NCBI GenBank assembly: GCA_002395805.1
Contig: DGVB01000005.1
Location: 1 to 14,474 of the forward strand
DNA from: Bacteroidales bacterium UBA4295
GTDB lineage: Bacteria > Bacteroidota > Bacteroidia > Bacteroidales > Paludibacteraceae
Direction of reading: 5' to 3'
DNA: 14,474 nucleotides
Below the pieces are notes generated by a model. The model made no database searches, had not been told where the DNA came from, and worked only from the letters and a program-made list of their open reading frames with translations. The translations under genes were made by a program, and so were the position numbers. Positions 1-5,736 of this stretch are shown piece after piece (positions within the stretch are counted from its first letter, which is position 1; each line of letters opens with the position of its first letter).

Positions 1-51
1 ATCCTACTGATAAGGGAATGGCTCTCTGTTTCAATAACATCAAATATTTTC

Positions 52-528
52 TTACGCCATGTGCTCATTTGCTACTTTGTTTACAATTTTCATATACTCA
101 TCGTGACCTAAGCCGAACACACCTTGCAATTCGCTTTGGTGAAGTTCCTCTTGATACTCTAATATATTGTCTGCGTAGAGTTTCTCTAATTGACGAACGA
201 TGATTGCTTCAACACGTGGATACTTCTTATTCTTTTGGAAATCACCCTCCTCAATTCGGAAGAATAGTTTTAACATTTTAAGGTTTCTTAACTCCTCTTG
301 GCTCAGCGAATCATCCTCAAGAATTATATCGGCGTAATCCAATAAAACATCAAGTGTCTTTTCTTTAATATCCGTGATACGCCGGATTCCTTTTTCTGCG
401 AGCACCTTGTCCAGTGCAAGTGAACTCATCTGCCCTTCTACAATCAGTTGAAGTGCCGCTTGTATAACTTCTGGATATTCTTTGCGAGATATTAATTCTC
501 TCGCCGATTCTTGAATAGTTGTTTTCAT
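52..528 (-). CDS. Conserved hypothetical protein, possibly TerB-like
   Basis: This 158-residue protein is soluble, with no signal peptide or membrane segment, and is rich in predicted helix. The stretch at about residues 60-100 (LDYADIILEDDSLSQEEL, then LKLFFRIEEGDFQK) has the layout of the helical TerB/tellurite-resistance-like fold, an acidic helix-loop-helix followed by a conserved Phe/Gly-Asp-Phe region. I infer this from pattern memory only. The reading frame continues upstream to 597, but the ATG at 526-528 (MKTTIQESARELI) is preferred, because the extra 23 residues look like translated leader and a Bacteroidetes-type AT-rich leader (AAAGAA close to the ATG) precedes this start. It lies alone, with the dyad-rich spacer upstream. 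Function unknown; TerB-like is one possible reading. Confidence 0.75.
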   Translation of the reverse strand: MKTTIQESARELISRKEYPEVIQAALQLIVEGQMSSLALDKVLAEKGIRRITDIKEKTLDVLLDYADIILEDDSLSQEELRNLKMLKLFFRIEEGDFQKNKKYPRVEAIIVRQLEKLYADNILEYQEELHQSELQGVFGLGHDEYMKIVNKVANEHMA

Positions 529-608
529 TGATAAATTCTTTAAGTGTGGTTGATTTTTAGTACGCAAAAAGCGTGAGGTTACTACGTGCATACTCAACAG
601 TAGAGGGT

Positions 609-711
609 ACTAGGAATAACCCTTAATAGCAAACATGCAAATAGAACTCCACGCTGACGCGCGAAGCTATTTTGCATTCGATCTTGCTATTTGGCATGAA
701 AGATTCCTAGT
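609..711. repeat. Nested dyad-rich spacer upstream of the hypothetical gene
   Basis: Outer arms ACTAGGAAT (609-617) and ATTCCTAGT (703-711) are perfectly complementary. Inside, CATGCAAATAG (634-644) pairs with CTATTTGGCATG (687-698) with one extra base. A second possible partner, GCTATTTTGCAT (666-677), is nearly the same as the 687-698 arm, so two alternative foldings compete for the left arm. The outer arms share the CTAGGA core with the 9-mer repeats at 7005-7040 and 11754-11780. It could be a decayed small mobile repeat or a leader structure for the gene downstream. No coding content is visible. Confidence 0.5.
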
Positions 712-765
712 TTTTCTACCGTTAAGAGCGAAAGCAACAGCTTCTTTTTAATATGTTATTTTATT

Positions 766-785
766 GCGCGACGCTTCGCGCTGTA
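766..785. repeat. Hairpin containing a single copy of the GACCGCTTCGC-type repeat
   Basis: GCGCGA (766-771) pairs with TCGCGC (776-781) around loop CGCT. The stretch GACGCTTCGCGCTGTA (770-785) resembles the 16-18-base repeats arrayed inside potC at 4335-4394 and 4544-4602. It lies just past the 3' end of the tRNA on the tRNA strand. There is no U-tract, so a terminator role is doubtful. Confidence 0.4.
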
Positions 786-790
786 TTTTG

Positions 791-864
791 TGGAGTATAG
801 CGGACTCGAACCGCTCACCTCAACACTGCCAGTGTTGCGCTCTAGCCAGATGAGCTAATACCCC
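791..864 (-). tRNA. tRNA-Ala (anticodon GGC)
   Basis: Read on the minus strand from 864 this is a complete cloverleaf. The acceptor stem is GGGGTAT/ATACTCC, the D stem GCTC/GAGC, the anticodon stem CAACA/TGTTG with loop CTGGCAG, the T stem AGCGG/CCGCT with loop TTCGAGT, and the discriminator base is A at 791. The anticodon GGC reads GCC alanine codons. The third acceptor pair is G-U (G3:U70), the established identity element for alanyl-tRNA synthetase, so the assignment is firm. The CCA end is not encoded. No Bacteroidetes-type promoter is obvious immediately upstream. Confidence 0.97.
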
Positions 865-883
865 AATATGTCCTCCTGTTTAA

Positions 884-898
884 CGTCGGGGAGCGACG
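884..898. other. Small hairpin between DUF2442 gene and tRNA
   Basis: CGTCG (884-888) and CGACG (894-898) form a 5-bp stem around GGGAG. It sits downstream of the DUF2442 stop and upstream of the tRNA on the same strand. It lacks a U-tract, so it could be a processing or weak termination structure, or chance. Confidence 0.3.
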
Positions 899-933
899 GT
901 TTACATTTTGCGCTGTCAAGGCCAGCGGTATAT

Positions 934-1182
934 TTATATCGCAGCTGCGTGCGATGGTACAGAACTATAATCTTTGGCAGCAAAGAAACCTTCAAAAGAA
1001 AGATCTTCGTCTAATGCCGGCCAATGCAAACCAAACGGAGAACGAGAATAAGCTGCACGCTCTTCCACAGTTGCATTTCGTAACGGAGTATAGTCTGCAA
1101 AGCGCTCGCACGCCTGACGACCATCTGTGGTCTCAATCCAAATGGCTTCATCGGTAAGCCATATTTTTTTTACTTCAATCAT
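934..1182 (-). CDS. DUF2442 domain protein
   Basis: This 82-residue protein matches the DUF2442 pattern: an N-terminal beta strand segment (IEVKKIWLTDEAIWIET), an ATVEER box at about 37-42, and the family signature GLHWPALDEDLSFEGF at about 51-66. Some family members carry a helix-turn-helix domain after this fold; this one ends soon after the signature and has none. It follows the DUF4160 gene by 13 bases on the same strand and should be co-transcribed from the promoter at 1461-1491. DUF4160 and DUF2442 genes are often neighbours, and the arrangement resembles a small toxin-antitoxin or regulatory module, but no activity is known to me. The last residues (SVPSHAAAI) are low-complexity tail. 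Confidence 0.88.
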   Translation of the reverse strand: MIEVKKIWLTDEAIWIETTDGRQACERFADYTPLRNATVEERAAYSRSPFGLHWPALDEDLSFEGFFAAKDYSSVPSHAAAI

Positions 1183-1195
1183 AGTTTAATAGGTT

Positions 1196-1432
1196 TTATT
1201 TCTTAAAAAAGGTTTTCCAATTAGCGGCAATAGTCTCTTTGTTCTCTTCCACTAACGACTCTGCCAACTTAAGTTCTGCAGGCTTAAGACCTTTGTTGTC
1301 TATCAAAGTCACCTCCGGGTAGACTTGAAAACGAGCTTCTGCATCCCCTTTAATCACATGTACATGAATGGGCTCGTGGTCATTGGAATAAAACATAAAA
1401 CGAAAGCCGAAGACAATAAATAATGTTGGCAT
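1196..1432 (-). CDS. DUF4160 domain protein
   Basis: This is a 78-residue protein of the DUF4160 family, recognised from the N-terminal MPTLFIVFGFRFMFYSNDH, the histidine-rich HEPIHVHV segment (about 19-26) and the terminal ANWKTFF motif. The reading frame can be extended six codons to a TTG at 1448-1450, but family members begin with MPT, so the ATG at 1430-1432 is chosen. That start also gives a leader of about 20 bases from the predicted promoter. It is the first gene of a two-gene unit with DUF2442 (gap 13 bases). The conserved His pair in DHEPIHVHV suggests metal or nucleotide chemistry, which is inference only. Confidence 0.88.
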   Translation of the reverse strand: MPTLFIVFGFRFMFYSNDHEPIHVHVIKGDAEARFQVYPEVTLIDNKGLKPAELKLAESLVEENKETIAANWKTFFKK

Positions 1433-1448
1433 AATAGTGTTGTTTTTC

Positions 1449-1467
1449 AAATTTGCGCTGCAAATTT
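1449..1467. promoter_or_regulatory. Perfect dyad overlapping the -7 box, candidate operator
   Basis: AAATTTGC (1449-1456) and GCAAATTT (1460-1467) are perfect inverted copies separated by GCT. The dyad covers seven of the eight bases of the predicted -7 element and the expected start of transcription. A protein bound here would block the DUF4160 promoter, as in many autoregulated small gene pairs. No helix-turn-helix protein is encoded in the pair, so the binder is unknown. A transcript hairpin at the 5' end is the alternative. Confidence 0.5.
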
Positions 1468-1491
1468 ACTGCTTTTTTTTGACATATGCAA
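1461..1491 (-). promoter_or_regulatory. Bacteroidetes-type promoter of the DUF4160-DUF2442 pair
   Basis: On the minus strand TTG (1491-1489) is followed after exactly 20 bases by TAAATTTG (1468-1461). This fits the established Bacteroidetes sigma-ABfr pattern TTG-N19-21-TAnnTTTG. Transcription would begin near 1455, giving a short leader to the ATG at 1432. Confidence 0.75.
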
Positions 1492-1499
1492 GAAAAAAC

Positions 1500-1711
1500 G
1501 CAAAAATCGTCGTCCGGGCGGGCGATATTCGCAGAATAGAGACGGACGAGGATACAAAATGTCCGCACGTAGAGAGCGGACGCGAGAAAAGACGGCATGA
1601 ACGCAGAGAGAGTGCCGGCGAAGCGCGACAAGTGGTCACCGCCTACACCGCGAGCAAAAAATGTAATACCTTCGGACTCCGCCTTGGCTTATGCCAATTC
1701 CCCCGAAATTA
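1500..1711. other. GC-richer non-coding stretch without a credible gene
   Basis: This part of the 600-base gap is clearly richer in G and C than the flanking AT-rich promoter DNA. It has a 6-bp hairpin, GTCCGC (1561-1566) with GCGGAC (1576-1581). Open frames exist on both strands but have low-complexity Arg/Glu- or Cys/Ser-rich composition and no start signal, so I do not call a gene. It could be the body of an untranslated RNA or a dispersed intergenic repeat. It ends near a strong hairpin at 1712-1733. Confidence 0.35.
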
Positions 1712-1733
1712 CGTTCGCTAAGTTGAGCGAACG
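1712..1733 (+). terminator. Perfect 8-bp hairpin followed by a short T-run
   Basis: CGTTCGCT (1712-1719) pairs perfectly with AGCGAACG (1726-1733) around AAGTTG. A T-run (1740-1744) follows after six bases. The spacing is loose for an intrinsic terminator. It could end an unseen plus-strand RNA from 1500-1711 and insulate the pot promoter. Confidence 0.4.
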
Positions 1734-1739
1734 ACAATC

Positions 1740-1793
1740 TTTTTAACAAAAAAGCCATTTATAAGCAAGCTTACACGATTTTTTTGTTAAAAA
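1740..1793. repeat. 14-bp perfect inverted repeat just upstream of the pot promoter
   Basis: TTTTTAACAAAAAA (1740-1753) is an exact inverted copy of TTTTTTGTTAAAAA (1780-1793). The 26-base spacer holds a second small palindrome, TAAGC-AA-GCTTA (1762-1773), on nearly the same centre. The right arm ends two bases before the -33 TTG of the pot promoter. It may be a regulator site, an AT-rich upstream element, or a two-way terminator shielding the promoter. Confidence 0.6.
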
Positions 1794-1795
1794 TC

Positions 1796-1826
1796 TTGTA
1801 CATTCCAATTTTTTGTAGTAATTTTG
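1796..1826 (+). promoter_or_regulatory. Bacteroidetes-type promoter of the pot operon
   Basis: TTG (1796-1798), exactly 20 bases, then TAATTTTG (1819-1826) match the Bacteroidetes promoter pattern. Transcription would begin near 1832, leaving an unusually long leader of roughly 195 bases before potA. No second match is visible closer to the gene. Confidence 0.75.
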
Positions 1827-1831
1827 CCGCC

Positions 1832-2028
1832 GAAATGTGCGCGTAGGCGTACGCTCGCTTAAACTAAGGCGTCCGCGCGACTGCGGGTACGACCCTTGTA
1901 GAGCGCTACGCCTTGTGCTACGCTCTCCCCCACAAATATAAAATTTGCGGGGACCCTATAATTATTATTAACTAAATTAATTTTTTATGATTGATCGAGA
2001 GTATCGTAATCCAATCTAGTTTGAAGAA
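1832..2028 (+). promoter_or_regulatory. Long structured 5' leader of potA
   Basis: The first 120 bases are GC-rich and carry several hairpins: GCGTA/TACGC (1841-1854), GGGT/ACCC (1885-1895), AGAGCG/CGCTCT (1900-1926) with a competing GTAG/CTAC pairing (1898-1909), and CCCC-A-CAAAT / ATTTG-C-GGGG (1928-1952) with one mismatch. The rest is AT-rich. A 10-codon open frame starting ATG ATT GAT (1987-2019) stops nine bases before the potA start and is in frame with it. I recognise no known riboswitch. GCTACGC occurs twice (about 1905-1911 and 1917-1923), the core also seen in the potC repeats. Confidence 0.45.
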
Positions 2029-3528
2029 ATGAGTAAAAACCCGTTTATCATTGAGGTGAACCATGTATCGAAGCAATTCGAGGATGGTAAGTATGCCCTC
2101 GACGACGTGAGCCTTCAAGTGAAGAAAGGCGAGTTCGTCACCATTTTAGGTCCTTCGGGCTGCGGTAAAACGACTTTATTGCGTTGTATTGCAGGTTTCC
2201 AGGTAGCGAGTAGCGGTGAGATTTTGCTGAAAGGCGAAGACGTAACCAAGACTCCTCCTTACAAAAGGCCGGTAAACACTGTGTTTCAGAAATATGCGCT
2301 TTTCCCGCATCTGAATGTATTTAACAACGTAGCCTTCGGATTGAAGCTGAAGAAAGTAGATCCGGAAACGATCAAGAAGAAAGTGCGTCGTGCGCTGAAG
2401 ATGGCGAACATGACGGGCTACGAGGAACGCAAAGTAGATACATTAAGCGGTGGCCAGCAACAACGTGTGGCCATTGCCCGCGCGATAGTAAACGAGCCGG
2501 AAGTGCTGCTGCTGGACGAGCCGCTGAGTGCATTGGACCTGAAGATGCGACATGATATGCAGATCGAATTGAAGGAACTGCATGAGAAATTAGGCATCAC
2601 CTTTATCTACGTGACGCACGACCAGGAAGAGGCGCTGACGCTGAGCGACCGCGTGGTAGTGATGAACGAAGGAAAGATCAAACAGATCGGTACTCCGACA
2701 GATATTTACAACGAGCCGCAGAACTGCTTCGTAGCCGATTTTATCGGCGAGAGCAATATTCTCTCTGCGACGATGATCAAAGACAAGAAAGTAGAATTCT
2801 GCGGTCAGGTTTTTGATTGTATAGACACCGGTTTCGGTGAGAACAACCCTGTGGACGTAGTCATCCGTCCGGAGGATATCTATATATGGAAGGTACAAGG
2901 GGACAAAGTACAAAGTGACAAAGGTCCCGATGTGGCCTCTCAAGCGGATCTGGATGAAGAGGACAGGGTGCCGAAAGGGAAATTCACCAAATGGTACGGC
3001 GAGGTACAGAGTTGTATCTTCAAAGGCGTGCATTACGAGATGCGCGTGCTGACGCCGGACGGATATGAGTTCCTGATTCAGGATTATCATGAGTACCTGC
3101 CGGGCACGGAAGTAGGCATGCTCGTTCGTCCGGAAGATATCCAGATTATGAAGAAAGAGCACTATATCTACAATTATTTCGAAGGCGAAGTGCTCAAGAA
3201 CGGCAAGGTTTGGTTCCTGGATGCGGAATGGGAGGTAGAAGAGAAGCGTCTGGAAGGTTTCGAGCCGGGCGACAAAGTGCAGGTGAAGGTACCGTTCCGC
3301 GCCATCGACCTGCAGGACTACGAAGAAGAAGGAACCCTTTCGGGCGAAGTGCATTTCATCTTATACAAAGGCAACCACTACCACCTCACCATCCGAACGG
3401 ACGAAGGGCACGACCTGTATGTCAATACGAATGATGTATGGGACGACGGCGACCGCGTAGGTATTGTGATCAAGCCGAAGGATATAATAGTCGAAAGTCT
3501 AAAGTCGAAAGTCGAAAGCAATGAGTAA
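2029..3528 (+). CDS. potA: Spermidine/putrescine ABC transporter ATP-binding protein PotA
   Basis: This is the ATPase that drives polyamine import through PotB-PotC at the inner membrane. All motifs are present: Walker A GPSGCGKT (41-48), Q-loop Q87, signature LSGGQQQR (139-146), Walker B LLLDEP (160-165) and the H-loop His197. At 499 residues it is longer than typical PotA (about 370). The C-terminal half holds three copies of an (R/K)PxDI motif (RPEDIYI near 280, RPEDIQI near 367, KPKDIIV near 482), suggesting repeated TOBE-type regulatory domains. Two repeat arrays contribute coding sequence: residues about 289-298 ([11 protein letters not shown]) and the extreme C-terminus ([10 protein letters not shown]). 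It is the first gene of the operon, with start ATG after GAAGAA, and overlaps potB by 8 bases. Confidence 0.95.
   Translation: MSKNPFIIEVNHVSKQFEDGKYALDDVSLQVKKGEFVTILGPSGCGKTTLLRCIAGFQVASSGEILLKGEDVTKTPPYKRPVNTVFQKYALFPHLNVFNNVAFGLKLKKVDPETIKKKVRRALKMANMTGYEERKVDTLSGGQQQRVAIARAIVNEPEVLLLDEPLSALDLKMRHDMQIELKELHEKLGITFIYVTHDQEEALTLSDRVVVMNEGKIKQIGTPTDIYNEPQNCFVADFIGESNILSATMIKDKKVEFCGQVFDCIDTGFGENNPVDVVIRPEDIYIWKVQGDKVQSDKGPDVASQADLDEEDRVPKGKFTKWYGEVQSCIFKGVHYEMRVLTPDGYEFLIQDYHEYLPGTEVGMLVRPEDIQIMKKEHYIYNYFEGEVLKNGKVWFLDAEWEVEEKRLEGFEPGDKVQVKVPFRAIDLQDYEEEGTLSGEVHFILYKGNHYHLTIRTDEGHDLYVNTNDVWDDGDRVGIVIKPKDIIVESLKSKVESNE
2893..2922 (+). repeat. GTACAAA-type heptamer array inside potA
   Basis: Tandem units GTACAAG, GGGACAAA, GTACAAA, GTGACAAA alternate 7 and 8 bases, so the array adds 30 bases and keeps the frame. 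It encodes the hydrophilic [11 protein letters not shown] segment between the ATPase and the duplicated C-terminal domains, probably a tolerated linker. The same unit in reverse orientation is at 5748-5777, and the related GTACCAA is in the GH gene. Confidence 0.75.
3490..3517 (+). repeat. GTCGAAA heptamer array at the potA/potB junction
   Basis: Four consecutive heptamers, GTCGAAA, GTCTAAA, GTCGAAA, GTCGAAA, end three bases before the potB ATG (3521). They encode the last PotA residues ([10 protein letters not shown]) and also form the whole region where the ribosome would bind for potB. Repeat copy number therefore touches both the tail of one protein and the translation start of the next. 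Confidence 0.85.
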
Positions 3529-4318
3529 GATACTTCAAATAGCCTCTTCGCGTCGTACATGGGCATGGCCGTATATCCTGTTTATGGCGATGTTCGTGGT
3601 GTTGCCGTTGATATTGGTGGGTTTCTATGCCTTCACGGATATAGAAGGCCATTTCACGATCCGCAATTTTGCGAAGTTCTTTACGCATAGCGAAGCTATC
3701 CAGACCTTTTTGTACTCGGTGATGATTGCCGTTTTCAATACGGCTATCTGTCTGCTGATCGGTTATCCGGCGGCATATATCATGGCGCAAGAGGATTTCC
3801 GGACGCCGAAAGTGATGGCGATGCTGTTTATCCTGCCGATGTGGATCAACTTCCTGCTGCGCACGGTAGCAACGGTGGAGTTATTCAACATGTGCGGTCT
3901 GCCGTTAGGCGAAGGCGCACTCCTTTTCGGTTTATGCTACGACTACCTGCCGTTTATGATCTACCCTATCTACAACACGCTGCAGAAGATGGACAATTCG
4001 CTTGTGGAGGCAGCGCAGGATTTAGGCGCCAGCAGATGGCAGAGCTTCTGGAAAGTGATCGTTCCGCTGAGTATGCCGGGTGTGTATAGCGGCATCGTCA
4101 TGGTCTTTATGCCTACCGTTTCCACTTTTGCCATAGCCGAACTGCTGACGCATAACAATATCAAGTTGTTCGGTAGTTTGATTCAGGACTATATCACGAC
4201 GACCGACCTGCTCAATTACGGAGCTGTTCTGTCGCTCGTGCTGCTGATTATCATTGCCCTGACGTCGTTCTTCGGCGACAATGACGAGACCGGAGAGAAA
4301 GGAGGGGGGCTGGTATGA
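3521..4318 (+). CDS. potB: Spermidine/putrescine ABC transporter permease PotB
   Basis: This 265-residue inner-membrane permease forms the channel with PotC. Six hydrophobic segments are visible (roughly 17-38, 64-88, 98-120, 135-155, 186-208, 233-252). The cytoplasmic EAA loop that docks on PotA is [16 protein letters not shown] (163-178) followed by VPLSMPG. Length and motif match typical PotB. The start ATG lies inside the end of potA (ATGAGTAA overlap, 8 bases) and the stop overlaps the potC start as ATGA, so translation is coupled on both sides. The C-terminal tail ([11 protein letters not shown]) is short and cytoplasmic. Confidence 0.95.
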   Translation: MSKILQIASSRRTWAWPYILFMAMFVVLPLILVGFYAFTDIEGHFTIRNFAKFFTHSEAIQTFLYSVMIAVFNTAICLLIGYPAAYIMAQEDFRTPKVMAMLFILPMWINFLLRTVATVELFNMCGLPLGEGALLFGLCYDYLPFMIYPIYNTLQKMDNSLVEAAQDLGASRWQSFWKVIVPLSMPGVYSGIVMVFMPTVSTFAIAELLTHNNIKLFGSLIQDYITTTDLLNYGAVLSLVLLIIIALTSFFGDNDETGEKGGGLV

Positions 4319-5736
4319 AAAGAGACCACTTCGTTGTAAGACCGGCTTCGCCTGTAAGACCGCTACGCTGTAGGACCGGCTTCGCCTGTAAGACAATACT
4401 CGTCCTGGCTCTTTATTCCTTATTCTTTATTCCGGCCTTTGCGCAGTCGAACCTGACGTATGAGTTGAAAGTAGGAACGACGGGCGAGGTACAGGTGCTG
4501 ACGGATTTCCCGGAGAGTTATCAGGGAGAGAAAGTGAATGTGAGAATACAGACCGCTTCGCTGACAGACCGCTACGCTGACAGAATACAGACTGCTTCGC
4601 TCAAAGACTTTGATTTTATTTTTGCGGGCGAGGAGCCGATAGAGGGATTCAGCGAGGTGTACCGTTTTACGGAAGGCGAGCAGGAATGGGTAGTCTGGCG
4701 GAACGGGAAAGAGATCAAGAACCGTGCCCAGCGGACGCTGGTAGGCAACGCCTACAATGCGTTTGAGACCTATCTGCACGAGACTCTGGATGTCAAGAAA
4801 AACCACGGCTGGATATGGTGGGTTTTCGCCGGATTGCTATTCGCAGGCACTGTTTGCTATGGCGGCTATGTCTATTACTGCCGCCGCAAAGAGCGTGAGT
4901 TGACTCCGGTAGAGCAAGAGACGCTCCGCCGCCAACGAATGGGTATGAGACGGCATTACGGATCGCAGTTATACCTCTGGTTATTGCTCATTGTGCTGTA
5001 TGCACCGATTGCATTGATCGCCGTGTTCTCGTTTACCAAGAGTAAGATCTTGGGCAACTGGACGGGTTTCTCGCTGGACCTGTATGCCAACTTGTTTACC
5101 GGTCAGGCCGATGCGGGTCTGAACAGCGCTATCTGGTACACGGTTGTGATTGCTTTGGTGGCTGCCGTCAGTTCGACAATCTTAGGTACATTAGCCGCCA
5201 TCGGTATCTACAACATGCGTGCGCGGCAGCGGAAGATCGTGAGTCTGATGAACTCCGTGCCGATGATCAACCCGGATATTATCACGGGTATCTCGCTTTT
5301 CCTGCTGTTTGTGGCATTAGGTGTGAGCCAGGGTCTGGCTACCGTTTGTATCGCGCATGTGGTGTTCTGTACGCCATATGTGGTACTGAGCGTGCTGCCG
5401 CGGTTAAGCCGCATGAATCCCAATACGTACGAGGCTGCGCTGGATTTAGGTGCTACGCCCGGACAGGCATTGCGGATGGTGATGCTGCCGGAACTCTGGC
5501 CGGGAATGCTGAGCGGCTTTATCCTGGCGCTGACGCTCTCCGTCGATGATTTCGGCGTTACTTTCTTTACCAAAGGTAGCGGAGGCCTGGAGACGCTGAG
5601 TACGTTTATCTACTCCGACGCGCGCAAAGGCGGTCTGACGCCGGAGTTGCGACCCCTGTTTACAATCATATTACTGGTCATGCTGACAGTATTAATCTAT
5701 ATCAACATACGTAATTCAAAACAAGAGAAAAAATGA
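4315..5736 (+). CDS. potC: PotC permease with an N-terminal exported-domain fusion
   Basis: Residues from about 218 to the end form a normal PotC permease, with six membrane segments and the EAA loop EAALDLGATPGQALRM (373-388) plus LPELWPG. The protein is 473 residues, about 200 more than usual. The extra part has a signal-like segment ending AFA-Q (cleavage after about 43), a 120-residue extracytoplasmic region without a recognised fold, a membrane helix WIWWVFAGLLFAGTV (167-181) and a basic linker. An internal ATG at 4939 would give a 265-residue standard PotC, so dual products are possible, though no clear ribosome site precedes it. The extension contains three repeat arrays. ATGA overlaps link it to potB and potD. 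It may be a fusion of a separate small membrane protein; that is inference. Confidence 0.9.
   Translation: MKRDHFVVRPASPVRPLRCRTGFACKTILVLALYSLFFIPAFAQSNLTYELKVGTTGEVQVLTDFPESYQGEKVNVRIQTASLTDRYADRIQTASLKDFDFIFAGEEPIEGFSEVYRFTEGEQEWVVWRNGKEIKNRAQRTLVGNAYNAFETYLHETLDVKKNHGWIWWVFAGLLFAGTVCYGGYVYYCRRKERELTPVEQETLRRQRMGMRRHYGSQLYLWLLLIVLYAPIALIAVFSFTKSKILGNWTGFSLDLYANLFTGQADAGLNSAIWYTVVIALVAAVSSTILGTLAAIGIYNMRARQRKIVSLMNSVPMINPDIITGISLFLLFVALGVSQGLATVCIAHVVFCTPYVVLSVLPRLSRMNPNTYEAALDLGATPGQALRMVMLPELWPGMLSGFILALTLSVDDFGVTFFTKGSGGLETLSTFIYSDARKGGLTPELRPLFTIILLVMLTVLIYINIRNSKQEKK
4322..4394 (+). repeat. 16-18-base GACCGGCTTCGCC array at the start of potC
   Basis: After a degenerate copy (4322-4334) come TGTAAGACCGGCTTCGCC (4335-4352), TGTAAGACCGCTACGC (4353-4368), TGTAGGACCGGCTTCGCC (4369-4386) and a partial TGTAAGAC (4387-4394). 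They encode the positively charged front of the signal-like segment (VRPASPVRPLRCRTGFA). Each full unit can form a tiny GGC-TTC-GCC hairpin. The array is immediately 3' of the potB/potC overlap. Confidence 0.8.
4411..4431 (+). repeat. CTTTATT heptamer triplet in the PotC signal segment
   Basis: CTTTATT, CCTTATT, CTTTATT are three exact-length heptamers (21 bases, seven codons) encoding the hydrophobic core LYSLFFI. The reverse strand reads AATAAAG, again of the GNNNAAA type (GAATAAA). Confidence 0.65.
4544..4602 (+). repeat. 16-base ACAGACCGCTTCGCTG array in the PotC extension
   Basis: ACAGACCGCTTCGCTG (4548-4563), ACAGACCGCTACGCTG (4564-4579) and ACAGACTGCTTCGCTC (4587-4602) are copies, and the flanking GAATACAGAC is also duplicated (4544 and 4583). 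The peptide RIQTASL appears twice as a result (residues 77-83 and 90-96). The unit is related to the array at 4335-4394 (core GACCGCTWCGC). Confidence 0.8.

Noticed and set aside
529..597. Upstream start for the TerB-like gene
   Set aside because: The extra 23 residues are not protein-like and the ATG at 526-528 begins a sensible helical protein.
728..750. Plus-strand terminator (AAGC-AACA-GCTT then T-run)
   Set aside because: The stem is only four to five pairs with a bulge, and no plus-strand gene lies upstream.
599..864. Integrated element at the tRNA-Ala 3' end
   Set aside because: No second copy of the tRNA 3' end and no integrase gene are visible in the window.
1433..1450. TTG start extending DUF4160 by six codons
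   Set aside because: The family begins at MPT, and the TTG would lie too close to the predicted transcription start.
1380..1631. Minus-strand open frame of 83 codons covering the DUF4160 promoter
   Set aside because: It overlaps DUF4160 in another frame, runs through the promoter and has no recognisable protein character.
1437..1721. Plus-strand open frame of 94 codons in the DUF4160-pot gap
   Set aside because: It starts across the minus-strand promoter and dyad, has a low-complexity Arg/Glu-rich composition, no ribosome site and ends in a hairpin region.
4322..4394. CRISPR-like array
   Set aside because: Units are 16-18 bases, directly adjacent without spacers and inside a coding frame, so this is a tandem repeat.
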